The translations under genes and the position numbers were made by a program. From Verrucomicrobiaceae bacterium (GTDB lineage: Bacteria; Verrucomicrobiota; Verrucomicrobiia; Verrucomicrobiales; Verrucomicrobiaceae): a DNA stretch of 13,641 nt. Shown in pieces: positions 1 to 7,203 of the stretch (its first letter is position 1; every line of letters starts with the position of its first letter). Location: the NCBI GenBank assembly GCA_947463285.1, contig CANHTV010000053.1, forward strand, positions 1-13,641. Direction: 5' to 3'. The notes beneath the pieces were generated by a model. That model saw only the letters and a list, made by a program, of their open reading frames with translations. It searched no databases and was not told the origin of the DNA.

Positions 1-1132
1 GGTGATCCACCTGAAGAAGGTCGCCCGGCAGATCTTGTGGCAGCTTTTCCTCCCAAGGCCGGGCCTCGGCACCCACCTGCCAGTCCACGTTTTCCCAGGC
101 GGCTCCAGAGAGTCCTAGGTGCAGTGATTTACTTCGGTTCAGCGGGTCTTCATCGGACGGATCTGGTAGCAGGGCGGAGGTGATGGGGCCGAAATCAGAC
201 ACGGCCCGGCGGTTGGCATTCACGCGCACATCATCCAGTACTCGCCACTCAGGAAAGGCCGCGATGAGGGCATTTAAAAGCTCGCGTTTGATGCCCAGAG
301 TGGCTGTTTCACCACGGACGAGCAGCCTGTTTTGTCGCGCCGCCAAAAAGAGATGCGGTGGCGGCAATTTGGACTGCCTGGCAACTTCAGCGGCAGAGTT
401 GCGTTGATCTTTCTGATAGCGCCGTACGCTTTCAATGAGTGGGAGGATTTGCTTTTCCCAGTCGGCGGCGGTGATGCCAAAAGGACTGAGCTGTTCCTTC
501 AGCCGGTCATCTTGGCTGTCGGGGATGAGTCGCTGCCAGGAACCACCGATGCGGGCGATCTGGATCTGGGCTGCATCGGCTTCATCGTTTGGCCGAGGTT
601 TGGGCAACGTGGCGAGCGTGGCCTTCAGGTCGTCGGCTTCGTCATACAGCGCAGGCTGGGGTTTCAGCCGGTTTTCGATACGGCCACCTCGGTCACCCCA
701 CTTTTCCTGCATGTAAGAACTGAGATCTCGCGCCTCCATCTCGGTGGCCGTTTGGCCGATCAATTGCGCCCGGCTGCCCTGGGAGGCCAGCAGCATCCAG
801 CCTGCAGGGTAGGGGACTTGCTCAAACCGATCCACCACGGCTTGCACGGGATTGAGACCTTTTGTCAGCATAGCATCGAGACGCACTTGCTGGCGCACCG
901 CGATGAGAATCTCTGCCCGCTGACTTTCGTGACGGACTCGTCCGCTCAGCACAGCACGTTGGCCATCAAAACGAACCTGAGCAGCTTCATAACCTGTGGG
1001 CAGTTTGGAGGTAACCTGCGCGGCGGCTTTTTCCAAATCATGCTGAAGCGCTGGAGCCACAACCAGCCCGGCAAAAAGCCAGAAAGCCAGAAGCCAGGAA
1101 CCAGCGATCAGCCATCGCGCAGGAGTCATCAT
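1..1132 (-). CDS. N-terminal part of a membrane-anchored BON-like domain protein (runs off left edge)
   Basis: Read on the minus strand from an ATG-ATG pair (1132 and 1129), an open frame of 377 codons runs to base 1 without a stop; the C-terminus lies outside. The protein opens with a short basic stretch and one hydrophobic helix (about residues 7-27, WLIAGSWLLAFWLFAGLVV), typical of an inner-membrane anchor or uncleaved signal. The next part (about residues 32-85, with the core VRFDGQRAVLSGRVR) resembles a BON domain. A second similar stretch lies near residues 279-315 (LLNALIAAFPEWRVLDDVRV). In known families BON repeats often precede an OmpA-like peptidoglycan-binding domain, so an OmpA-like C-terminus is possible but unseen. 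The anchor helix is coded by 7-nt repeats. No Shine-Dalgarno site precedes the start. The domain call is inferred from pattern only. Confidence 0.72.
   Translation of the reverse strand, partial: MMTPARWLIAGSWLLAFWLFAGLVVAPALQHDLEKAAAQVTSKLPTGYEAAQVRFDGQRAVLSGRVRHESQRAEILIAVRQQVRLDAMLTKGLNPVQAVVDRFEQVPYPAGWMLLASQGSRAQLIGQTATEMEARDLSSYMQEKWGDRGGRIENRLKPQPALYDEADDLKATLATLPKPRPNDEADAAQIQIARIGGSWQRLIPDSQDDRLKEQLSPFGITAADWEKQILPLIESVRRYQKDQRNSAAEVARQSKLPPPHLFLAARQNRLLVRGETATLGIKRELLNALIAAFPEWRVLDDVRVNANRRAVSDFGPITSALLPDPSDEDPLNRSKSLHLGLSGAAWENVDWQVGAEARPWEEKLPQDLPGDLLQVDH
1081..1116. repeat. Heptamer repeat coding the membrane anchor of the left-edge gene
   Basis: On the plus strand the units are an 8-nt AGAAAGCC, then AGAAGCC, AGGAACC, AGCGATC and AGCCATC. 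On the minus strand this is a CTGGCTT-like series. A perfect CTGGCTT array reads L-A-S-G-F-W-L cyclically in every frame, which is what the hydrophobic anchor of the minus-strand gene is made of. Confidence 0.55.
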
Positions 1133-1270
1133 CAGGAGGAAGAGCTGACAGGTAGCAGAGGCCCGAACCTAGGCAATAGAACAAAATGAGACAAATCCTA
1201 GACAACGAGAGATGCAGGATCCGTCGAAAAAAATCTGGAAGTTTTACCATCCTCGTCTAGTTGTGGCTCC

Positions 1271-2377
1271 GTGCCTTTTCGCTTACCTAATTCCAAAGTA
1301 AACTGGACCAACAGTTCATTCCTGACCTCCACGGCGGTCCTCACATTCACGCTCGTTCCTTGGTATCTTTACCATTATGGCATGGATGCCTTCCAAGTCG
1401 GCATGTTTGTGTTTTATTGCATCGCCACTGGCCTCAGCATCACGCTCGGCTACCATCGGCTTTTTTCGCATCTCTCCTTTAAAGCCTCATGGCCAGTGAG
1501 ATTCTTGACGCTTGTTTTTGGTGCTGCGACTTTTGAAAACCACGTCATCGCTTGGGCTTCCGATCATCGTCGTCACCACAAGTTTGTCGATACGGATGGC
1601 GATCCTTACGACATCTCTAAAGGTTTCTGGCACGCTCACATTGGTTGGATCATGTTTCGCCGCGAGATCGAGCCGCCATGGGATAACGTGAATGATCTCA
1701 TGCGTGACCCACTTGTCCGCTGGCAGCAAAAAAACTATGTACTGATCGCCGTCTTCGCCAGTTTTGTACTTCCTGCTCTCATTGGTTGGATGCACGCTGG
1801 AGTGAGTGGCGCTATTTGCGGTTTCCTTATCTCGGGAGTGGCTCGCGTCACAGCAGTGCAGCATTCTACATTCTTCATCAATTCTCTCTGTCACTACATT
1901 GGTTCACGGCCTTACTCCACGAACTGCACTGCCCGTGACAGCTGGATCATGGCCCTCTTCACTTTTGGTGAAGGCTATCACAACTACCACCACGAATTCC
2001 AGCACGACTACCGCAACGGCATCCGTTGGTATCACTGGGACCCCACGAAATGGTCTGTCTGGCTGCTTTCCAAGGTTGGTCTCGCCAGCGATCTTCGTCG
2101 AGTGCCTGACGAGAAAATCGTTCTCACAGAAATCGCCGAAGCACGCCGTCGTCTGGAAAAGCGCATCAGCAATGAAAAGCATCCGCTGACAGACAAGCTG
2201 CGTGAGCTTGTTAGTGCATCAGACGCCAAGCTCGTGGAAATGTCGGAACGCTGGCAGACTTGGATTTCTACTCCTCGCCAAGACCTGCCAAATTACCTGC
2301 ATGACATCAAAGCCTCTATGAAAGAGACACGAATGGAAATTCAGCGTGCTTTTGCTTTGGCGGCTTCCGCTAGCTAA
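1271..2377 (+). CDS. Membrane acyl-CoA / fatty-acid desaturase (delta-9 type)
   Basis: This is a di-iron desaturase of the stearoyl-CoA desaturase-like superfamily, which introduces a cis double bond into acyl chains at the membrane. All three histidine boxes are present: HRLFSH (residues 62-67), HRRHH (99-103) and HNYHH (237-241). Hydrophobic segments lie around residues 18-60, 75-95 and 155-195, fitting the usual four-helix hairpin topology. The frame opens with GTG at 1271; no ATG or Shine-Dalgarno site is better placed, so the start is uncertain by a few codons. After the catalytic region there is a charged, probably helical C-terminal extension of about 90 residues (from about 275). The gene appears monocistronic: it diverges from the left-edge gene and ends 34 nt before a strong terminator. 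Substrate position (delta-9) is inferred from the family. Confidence 0.93.
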   Translation: MPFRLPNSKVNWTNSSFLTSTAVLTFTLVPWYLYHYGMDAFQVGMFVFYCIATGLSITLGYHRLFSHLSFKASWPVRFLTLVFGAATFENHVIAWASDHRRHHKFVDTDGDPYDISKGFWHAHIGWIMFRREIEPPWDNVNDLMRDPLVRWQQKNYVLIAVFASFVLPALIGWMHAGVSGAICGFLISGVARVTAVQHSTFFINSLCHYIGSRPYSTNCTARDSWIMALFTFGEGYHNYHHEFQHDYRNGIRWYHWDPTKWSVWLLSKVGLASDLRRVPDEKIVLTEIAEARRRLEKRISNEKHPLTDKLRELVSASDAKLVEMSERWQTWISTPRQDLPNYLHDIKASMKETRMEIQRAFALAASAS

Positions 2378-2411
2378 AAAGGCAGCTTAAAACACAGACT
2401 TAAAACTTCTG

Positions 2412-2439
2412 AAGCCCCCTCCTCCAAGGGGGCTTTTTT
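2412..2439 (+). terminator. Intrinsic terminator after the desaturase
   Basis: A perfect 9-bp stem (AAGCCCCCT at 2412-2420 paired with AGGGGGCTT at 2427-2435) has a 6-nt loop. A run of six T (2434-2439) begins in the last two bases of the stem. It separates the desaturase from the T2SS operon. Confidence 0.93.
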
Positions 2440-2483
2440 GCATCTGCATATCCAACTGACATTCCTTTAAGCTGAGAATTTAG

Positions 2484-2540
2484 CTATCATAGATAGTTTA
2501 GATGTATTTAAAACTTGATATTTTCATTATAAATCATAAT
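2484..2540 (+). promoter_or_regulatory. AT-rich putative promoter/operator region of the T2SS operon
   Basis: The 142 nt between the terminator and gspE are strikingly AT-rich compared with the surroundings. They hold a perfect short palindrome, CTATC-ATA-GATAG (2484-2496), which could be an operator. A -35-like TTGATA lies at 2515-2520 and a -10-like CATAAT at 2535-2540, but their 14-nt spacing is short, so the exact promoter is not established. This is the only clear non-coding gap ahead of the operon. Confidence 0.3.
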
Positions 2541-2581
2541 TTCCATCATAAACTCAGTCCCGATTGTCTGTTCTCTCTACC

Positions 2582-4351
2582 ATGATGCCCTTAATCCAAA
2601 AACTGCTGCTCGATGCAGGCTGCGCCGATAATCCGGCGGTGGCTGAGGCGGTTGAGCAGGCCTGCTACAACCAGACCTCCTTTGTCGAGGCAGTGCTGGA
2701 TTGTGAAGGTGTGCGGGAGCGGGATTTCCTGCTTGCGATGGCGCACACACTGAATCTGACTTGGTGGGAAGGTGGCGGTGATAAGCCTGCGGAGCCCGGT
2801 TTGCGCAGGCATCTGCCTGCGGAGATCGCGCTGCGGCATCGTGTGCTGCCGGTGAAGTTTGAAGAGGCTACCGAGGAGAATGACCTCGGCCATGGCACGC
2901 TGCATCTGTCTACTTTTGACCCGCTGAACCTCGTCACGCATCAGCGCGTGGCCTCCAGCGTGCCGCACAACATCGTCTGGCATGTCGGTCAGCGCACGAA
3001 GATCGCCGAGGGACTGCAAAAGCTCTATGGCCTGGGCGCGGATACCTTTGAAAAAATTCTGCGCGGACGTGCTGACTGGGGCAGCGAGGAACTCGGAGAT
3101 GAAGTCACCGTGCTCGATGGCCCTGAAGACGAGGAAGCCAGCGTGGTTCGTTTCGTGAATCAAATCCTACGCCGTGGGCTGGAACAACGCGCCACGGACA
3201 TCCACGTGGAGCCGCAGCAGGATCGCCTGCGCATTCGGTATCGCATTGACGGACGCCTGGAAGAACTGCCGGTGCCGGAGAACATCAAATCACTGCAAGC
3301 CAGCGTCATCGCACGCCTTAAGATCATGGCGCGGCTCGACATCGCGGAGAAGCGTCTGCCGCAGGATGGTCGAATCAATCTCGAACTCGATGGCCTGCCA
3401 ATCGACGTCCGCGTGGCGACGATCCCCAGCGTGGAAGGCGAAAGCGTCAGCCTGCGTTTACTAGCCCAGCAGGCTGTGACCATCGACCGCCTCGGCATGA
3501 CGGACAACGTCCGCCCTGTGGTCGAAGAACTGCTCAAGCTCCCGAACGGCATCATTTTGATCACCGGCCCCACCGGCAGCGGCAAGAGCACCACACTCTA
3601 CGCCTACCTCACCGAGCTGAATCAGGCCCATCGCCGCATCGTCACCATCGAAGATCCGGTGGAATACAAAATGCCAGGCATCGTCCAGATTGCTGTGAAA
3701 CCGGAGATTGGGCTCACCTTTGCCACCGGCCTGCGCAGCATCCTCCGTGGCGACCCGAACGTCGTGATGATCGGGGAAATGCGCGATCTCGAAACTACCG
3801 AGATCGCCATCCGCGCCGCTTTGACAGGCCATCTCGTGCTGAGCACTCTGCACACGAACGACGCCATCGGCGGTATTACCCGGCTGGTCGATATGGGCGT
3901 GGAGCCCTTCCTCGTCTCCAGCGCCGTGCGGGCCTTCTTTGCCCAGCGTTTGGTAAGAAAACTCTGCCCGCTGTGCCGTCAGCCTGCCGAGGTCGAGCGC
4001 GACTACCTCCAGAGTATCAATTTCCCCATGAGCACGCCTGGCACCATCATGCGTGCCGTCGGTTGCGAGGCCTGCCGTGGCAGCGGCTATCAGGGCCGAC
4101 TCTCCATTTATGAGGTCGTGCTCGTCACCCATGCGCTTCAGCACCTCATCAACACCCGAGCTCATCCCGCCGAGATGCATCGTCAGGCCATGAAGGACGG
4201 ATTCATCCCCATGCGCGGCTACGGCTTCCAAAAAGTCCTCAGCGGCGACACCACCATCGAAGAAGTCCTCAGCGTCACCGCCATGGACCGCAAAGCCGAA
4301 GACGGCGTGCCCGCGAGAGCCGTCACCGTCCCCCTCAAACACGCTGCTTAG
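2582..4351 (+). CDS. gspE: Type II secretion ATPase GspE
   Basis: Cytoplasmic hexameric ATPase that powers pseudopilus assembly by the type II secretion system. An N-terminal MshEN/GspE-N-like region (about residues 1-150) is followed by the RecA-like motor: Walker A GPTGSGKST (329-337), Asp box TIEDPVE (355-361), Walker B region VVMIGEMRD (394-402) and His box STLHTND (421-427). The zinc-binding tetracysteine module is intact, with CxxC pairs at C462/C465 and C495/C498. The ATG at 2582 is chosen; an in-frame TTG at 2564 would add six residues, and neither has a Shine-Dalgarno site. At 589 residues the length is normal. PilB of type IV pili is similar, but the downstream full pseudopilin set including GspK identifies a T2SS. 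First gene of the operon. Confidence 0.95.
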   Translation: MMPLIQKLLLDAGCADNPAVAEAVEQACYNQTSFVEAVLDCEGVRERDFLLAMAHTLNLTWWEGGGDKPAEPGLRRHLPAEIALRHRVLPVKFEEATEENDLGHGTLHLSTFDPLNLVTHQRVASSVPHNIVWHVGQRTKIAEGLQKLYGLGADTFEKILRGRADWGSEELGDEVTVLDGPEDEEASVVRFVNQILRRGLEQRATDIHVEPQQDRLRIRYRIDGRLEELPVPENIKSLQASVIARLKIMARLDIAEKRLPQDGRINLELDGLPIDVRVATIPSVEGESVSLRLLAQQAVTIDRLGMTDNVRPVVEELLKLPNGIILITGPTGSGKSTTLYAYLTELNQAHRRIVTIEDPVEYKMPGIVQIAVKPEIGLTFATGLRSILRGDPNVVMIGEMRDLETTEIAIRAALTGHLVLSTLHTNDAIGGITRLVDMGVEPFLVSSAVRAFFAQRLVRKLCPLCRQPAEVERDYLQSINFPMSTPGTIMRAVGCEACRGSGYQGRLSIYEVVLVTHALQHLINTRAHPAEMHRQAMKDGFIPMRGYGFQKVLSGDTTIEEVLSVTAMDRKAEDGVPARAVTVPLKHAA

Positions 4352-4386
4352 TTCGTCATTCGGATTTCGTCATTCGTCATTTCTAA
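4352..4386 (+). repeat. TTCGTCA heptamer repeat between gspE and gspF
   Basis: Five contiguous 7-nt units (TTCGTCA, TTCGGAT, TTCGTCA, TTCGTCA, TTTCTAA) fill the gap between the gspE stop (4349-4351) and the gspF ATG (4391). The first 30 nt match 7924-7953 upstream of the mature gspK region with one mismatch (T4366 versus G7938), and match the reverse complement of 6185-6214 with two mismatches. It is therefore one copy of a dispersed repeat family. Confidence 0.85.
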
Positions 4387-4390
4387 TCTC

Positions 4391-5635
4391 ATGCCCACCT
4401 TCGCCTACAGCGCCCACAGCCCCTCCGGTGTCATCACCGGTGAGGTTAGTGCTGCCGACCGCGCGGAGGCCATGAGCTTGCTGGGCAAAAAACGCCTTAG
4501 CCCCTTCCGACTCGAACAATCTGGCGCAGCCGGAGTGGCTCAAAAAGCCGCCACGAAAGCGCGTGCTGAAGCCGCTGCATATCCAGCTGGGCCGATCAAG
4601 CTCAAGAGGCAGCAAGTCCTGCTCTTCACCGAGGAACTCTCCGACCTCCTCAGCGCTGGCATCCAGCTCGAACCCGCTCTCGCCACCATGGAGCGCCGCC
4701 GCGAGCTCTCGGGCGTCAAAACACTCGCCACCGCGTTGCGCGCGAAAGTCCGCGATGGTCTGCCCTTCTCGAAAGCCATCGCCGCCACCAGCCCGAGCTT
4801 TGGTGGCCTCTACTGTGCCCTCGCCAATGCTGGTGAAGCCAGCGGCACCCTGCCCTCCATTTTAAAGCGTCAGGTCGATTACCTCCGCTCGCTCGCTGCG
4901 CTAAGATCGAAGGTGCTCTTCGCCCTCATCTATCCTGCTTTCCTCGTCACAGCGGCTGTCGCAGTGACGCTGCTGTTCATCGTCTATCTCATCCCGCAGC
5001 TCATGGAGCTCATGGATAGCACGGGCGGCAGCTTGCCAGTCGCCGCACAGATGATCATGAAATTTAGCGACCTGCTGAAGGCCACTTGGTGGATGATTCT
5101 CATGGGTATCGTCGCGCTCCTGATCGTCGCCAAAGCCTGGCTGAAGCGCCCCGAAGCACAGATCCCCTGGGCTCGCTTCAAGCTCCGACTGCCACTTTTC
5201 GGCGAAGTCCTGCGCACGCGCTTCTTCGTCCAGATGCTGGAAACCATGGCGAACCTGCTCGGCAACGGCCTGCCCATGGTTCACGCCATGCAGCTTACCC
5301 AGCAGGCGATTGAAAACCCGCACTTCAACAAGGAATTCGAAGGCGTCATGGCCCACGTCGCCGAAGGCATGAGCCTCTCGCGTGCTCTGGACCGCAGCGG
5401 CCTCTTCCCCCCCCTGCTGCTCGACATGGTGAACGTCGGCGAGCAGACCGGCGACATGTCAGCCGCACTCGCCAAAGCCGCCGAGCGCTTTGATCGCGAT
5501 CTCGGCAAGAAGATCGAAAAGCTCACCGCCCTGGCCCAACCTGCCATCGTCTTCCTCATGGCCGGCCTCGTCGGCACCATGGCTTACCTGATGATGACCG
5601 CCATCTTCCAAACCATCGGCAACATCAGCAAATAG
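4391..5635 (+). CDS. gspF: Type II secretion inner-membrane platform protein GspF
   Basis: Polytopic inner-membrane protein that couples the GspE motor to pseudopilin assembly. It has the usual GspF layout: an N-terminal cytoplasmic stretch, a first T2SF domain (about residues 75-172), a membrane hairpin (about 174-200 and 231-253), a second T2SF domain (about 275-380) and a terminal membrane helix (about 384-408). The second T2SF half contains GEQTGDM, which echoes GEASGTL in the first half and marks the internal duplication. At 414 residues the length is normal. The ATG at 4391 gives the typical PTFAYSA start. It follows gspE after a 39-nt gap filled by heptamer repeats and is presumably co-transcribed. 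Confidence 0.95.
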   Translation: MPTFAYSAHSPSGVITGEVSAADRAEAMSLLGKKRLSPFRLEQSGAAGVAQKAATKARAEAAAYPAGPIKLKRQQVLLFTEELSDLLSAGIQLEPALATMERRRELSGVKTLATALRAKVRDGLPFSKAIAATSPSFGGLYCALANAGEASGTLPSILKRQVDYLRSLAALRSKVLFALIYPAFLVTAAVAVTLLFIVYLIPQLMELMDSTGGSLPVAAQMIMKFSDLLKATWWMILMGIVALLIVAKAWLKRPEAQIPWARFKLRLPLFGEVLRTRFFVQMLETMANLLGNGLPMVHAMQLTQQAIENPHFNKEFEGVMAHVAEGMSLSRALDRSGLFPPLLLDMVNVGEQTGDMSAALAKAAERFDRDLGKKIEKLTALAQPAIVFLMAGLVGTMAYLMMTAIFQTIGNISK

Positions 5636-5693
5636 GCGAAGGGCAGAGATCTTGGGGCCAAGAGTCCAAACCTTCCCAAACCCTCAAAAAACA

Positions 5694-6170
5694 ATGAAGC
5701 ACACCAACCTACTCCAAACCCCGAAGCTGAGCCTTCAAACTCTTCGCTCTTCGCCCTCAGCCCTTCGCTCTGGCTTCACCCTCGTCGAGATCATGCTCGT
5801 TCTCGGCATCATCGCCCTGCTCGTCGGTGCTGGCATCTACTCGCTCGGCGATGTCACCAGCTCCGGCAAACGCACCCGTGCTAAAGCAGACCTCAACGCC
5901 CTCACTGCCGCCCTGCGTGGTTATGAAGTCGATAACACCTTCCTCCCCACCACTGAGCAAGGTTTGATGGCTCTCGTGACCAAACCTTCTAGCCGCCCGA
6001 CACCACAAAACTGGACCAACAAGATGAAGAAGCCTCTGCTCGACTCCTGGGGCAACCCCTACCACTACCGCCGCCCCGGCATGAAGGACAAAGGCGGCTT
6101 CGACATCTTCTCCGCCGGCCCCGACGGCCTGCCTGAAACAGCCGATGACATCGGCAATTGGGACCTCTGA
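5694..6170 (+). CDS. gspG: Major pseudopilin GspG
   Basis: Major subunit of the type II secretion pseudopilus. The prepilin signature is RSG|FTLVEIMLVLGII, with Gly27 at -1, Phe28 at +1 and Glu32 at +5, followed by the long hydrophobic helix. The C-terminal part has the GspG hallmarks WGNPYHYR and DIFSAGPDGLPETADDIGNW, the region that binds calcium in known GspG. The ATG at 5694 gives a 27-residue leader, longer than the usual 5-10; an upstream TTG at 5652 would make it 41. The last part of the leader is coded by 7-nt repeats. The mature length of about 131 residues fits the family. Confidence 0.95.
   Translation: MKHTNLLQTPKLSLQTLRSSPSALRSGFTLVEIMLVLGIIALLVGAGIYSLGDVTSSGKRTRAKADLNALTAALRGYEVDNTFLPTTEQGLMALVTKPSSRPTPQNWTNKMKKPLLDSWGNPYHYRRPGMKDKGGFDIFSAGPDGLPETADDIGNWDL
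5746..5773 (+). repeat. GCTCTTC-type heptamers coding the GspG leader
   Basis: Four contiguous 7-nt units (GCTCTTC, GCCCTCA, GCCCTTC, GCTCTGG) end one base before the codon of the mature Phe+1 (5775-5777). A perfect GCTCTTC array reads A-L-R-S-S-L-F in all frames without a stop, matching the LRSSPSALRSG leader. Confidence 0.6.
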
Positions 6171-6184
6171 CCACCTCTGGTGGT

Positions 6185-6302
6185 AATGACGAATGACTAA
6201 AACCGAATGACGAACTTCCGAGTCATCACGAAACACGCGACAACCACACTCAGTGCCGAGTGTGGTCTTCGTCATTCGTGCTTACTCATTCGTCATTCAG
6301 CG
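6185..6302 (+). repeat. Inverted-repeat element with central hairpin, overlapping the gspH start
   Basis: The left arm (6185-6214, AATGACG-type heptamers) and right arm (6268-6297, TTCGTCA-type heptamers) are inverted copies that can pair at 26 of 30 positions. The enclosed segment holds a perfect 8-bp hairpin, CCACACTC (6244-6251) with GAGTGTGG (6258-6265) and a 6-nt loop. The gspH ATG (6207) lies in the left arm, and the right arm codes the end of the GspH leader. The left arm matches 7813-7842 before gspK with one mismatch. Confidence 0.85.
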
Positions 6303-6710
6303 TTTACGCTGGTTGAGGTTTGTATTGCCCTCGGCCTCTGCATGTTGCTGCTCGGTATCGCGACGCTTTCGGTGACGGGCTTGCAGGATCAGGCTCGGCT
6401 GAAGCGAACCGCCTCCGAGATCGAATCCACGGCTCGCAAGGCCTTGCAGGACGCCATCATGCAGCAGCGCACCATCGAACTCGCCTTGGATGGTGGCCTT
6501 GGTGGCGATGAAGGAGGTCGAGTCCAGATCAAGCGCCTTGGCGACAAAGCTTTCCGCAATGCCAAACGCGGAGAAGTTTGGGAATTCAGCCCCACCGGCA
6601 TCTGCGAGCCTCTCGAAGTCCGCATCACCAGCGCCAGCGGCGTGATTGAAGTAGGCTTTGATCCCCTGACGGCCTGCGCCGTGAAGAAAAACGTCTCAGT
6701 GAACTCATGA
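6207..6710 (+). CDS. gspH: Minor pseudopilin GspH-like
   Basis: Minor pseudopilin expected at the pseudopilus tip. The cleavage region reads IRHSA|FTLVEV, with Ala32 at -1, Phe33 at +1 and Glu37 at +5, followed by a hydrophobic helix (about residues 33-55) and a small domain with Gly-rich turns (GGLGGDEGG). The leader is 32 residues, about four times the usual length. No in-frame ATG, GTG or TTG lies between 6207 and the mature Phe codon, so it cannot be shortened by choosing another normal start. Start codon and leader lie inside the inverted-repeat element at 6185-6302. The 3' end overlaps gspI by 4 nt (ATGA). Assignment as GspH rests on order between G and I and on size (167 residues). Confidence 0.85.
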   Translation: MTNFRVITKHATTTLSAECGLRHSCLLIRHSAFTLVEVCIALGLCMLLLGIATLSVTGLQDQARLKRTASEIESTARKALQDAIMQQRTIELALDGGLGGDEGGRVQIKRLGDKAFRNAKRGEVWEFSPTGICEPLEVRITSASGVIEVGFDPLTACAVKKNVSVNS

Positions 6711-7150
6711 AGACGAATCCCTCATTCACGAACGAGCGCCGAATACGCTTCAGTGTTCGTCATTCTCATGGTTTTGCCTTGCTCGAAATCATCCTTGCGA
6801 TGGCTCTCTTCAGCATCGTCGCTGTGGGCATGACACGGGCTTTGGATCAGATCGCGCAGACGACCAAAAGCTCCCGCCAGGAAGCCCAGGTGCTGCGCGT
6901 GCTCGAGTCCGTGCTCGCCGAAGTCGCTCATCAGCCTGAGCTAAAGCCACGCACCGTCAGCTTCCCGAAAACCGCCGATGGCATCGACGCCAGCGCCAGC
7001 ATCGAAGAGGTCCGCCTCTTCACCCAGGACAAGGTCGAGTTGGATAAAATGTTCCGCATCCGCGTTGAAGCCTGGCTGGCCGATGGAGCCAGCAAGCGAC
7101 AGCTCAAACGCCAGATGGAAACCTATGTGTATTCACCCGTCAGCCCATAA
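6707..7150 (+). CDS. gspI: Minor pseudopilin GspI-like
   Basis: Minor pseudopilin that in known systems nucleates the tip complex with GspJ and GspK. The cleavage site reads RHSHG|FALLEIILAMALFSIVAVG, with Gly22 at -1 and Glu27 at +5. The protein is 147 residues. The ATG at 6707 overlaps the gspH stop by 4 nt, indicating translational coupling. The 22-residue leader contains SVRHS, coded by a TTCGTCA unit in the same reading phase as in GspH and GspK. A short inverted repeat (ACGAAC at 6728-6733 with GTTCGT at 6755-6760) suggests a decayed copy of the element seen at gspH and gspK. The GspI assignment rests on position and the ALLEIILAMALFS helix typical of GspI. Confidence 0.87.
   Translation: MKTNPSFTNERRIRFSVRHSHGFALLEIILAMALFSIVAVGMTRALDQIAQTTKSSRQEAQVLRVLESVLAEVAHQPELKPRTVSFPKTADGIDASASIEEVRLFTQDKVELDKMFRIRVEAWLADGASKRQLKRQMETYVYSPVSP
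6756..6769 (+). repeat. Residual TTCGTCA heptamers in the gspI leader
   Basis: One exact TTCGTCA unit (6756-6762) and one TTCTCAT unit directly precede the Gly-Phe cleavage codons of GspI. It is read as CGT-CAT-TC (Arg-His-Ser), the same phase as in the gspH and gspK copies. Confidence 0.5.
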
Positions 7151-7203
7151 GGTGGCACAGCCTTCCAGGTTGTGTTCCCGGCAAGCTGGAAGCTTGCCCC
7201 ACC
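7151..7203 (+). repeat. 53-nt three-way-junction element coding the GspJ leader
   Basis: The element parses completely into paired parts. The outer stem is GGTGG (7151-7155) with CCACC (7199-7203). Hairpin 1 is CACAGCC (7156-7162) with GGTTGTG (7168-7174), one wobble and a TTCCA loop. Hairpin 2 is GGCAAGCT (7180-7187) with AGCTTGCC (7191-7198), a perfect 8-bp stem. Five nt (TTCCC) join the two hairpins. It begins one base after the gspI stop and ends just before the mature GspJ Phe codon. Confidence 0.8.

Noticed and set aside
332..1189. 285-codon plus-strand open frame
   Set aside because: Antisense to a longer minus-strand frame that starts with a membrane helix and has BON-like segments. 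The plus product has no recognisable domain and contains heptamer-derived KPESQKP-like text.
1168..1205. Direct repeat CCTAGGCAA / CCTAGACAA in the divergent intergenic region
   Set aside because: Two 9-nt near copies 29 nt apart could be operator half-sites, but the match is short and no promoter elements could be placed with confidence.
3461..4342. 293-codon minus-strand frame inside gspE
   Set aside because: It is opposite the conserved motor and zinc motifs of GspE. It is His/Asp/Gly/Ala-rich, as expected from the antisense of a GC-rich gene, with no domain.
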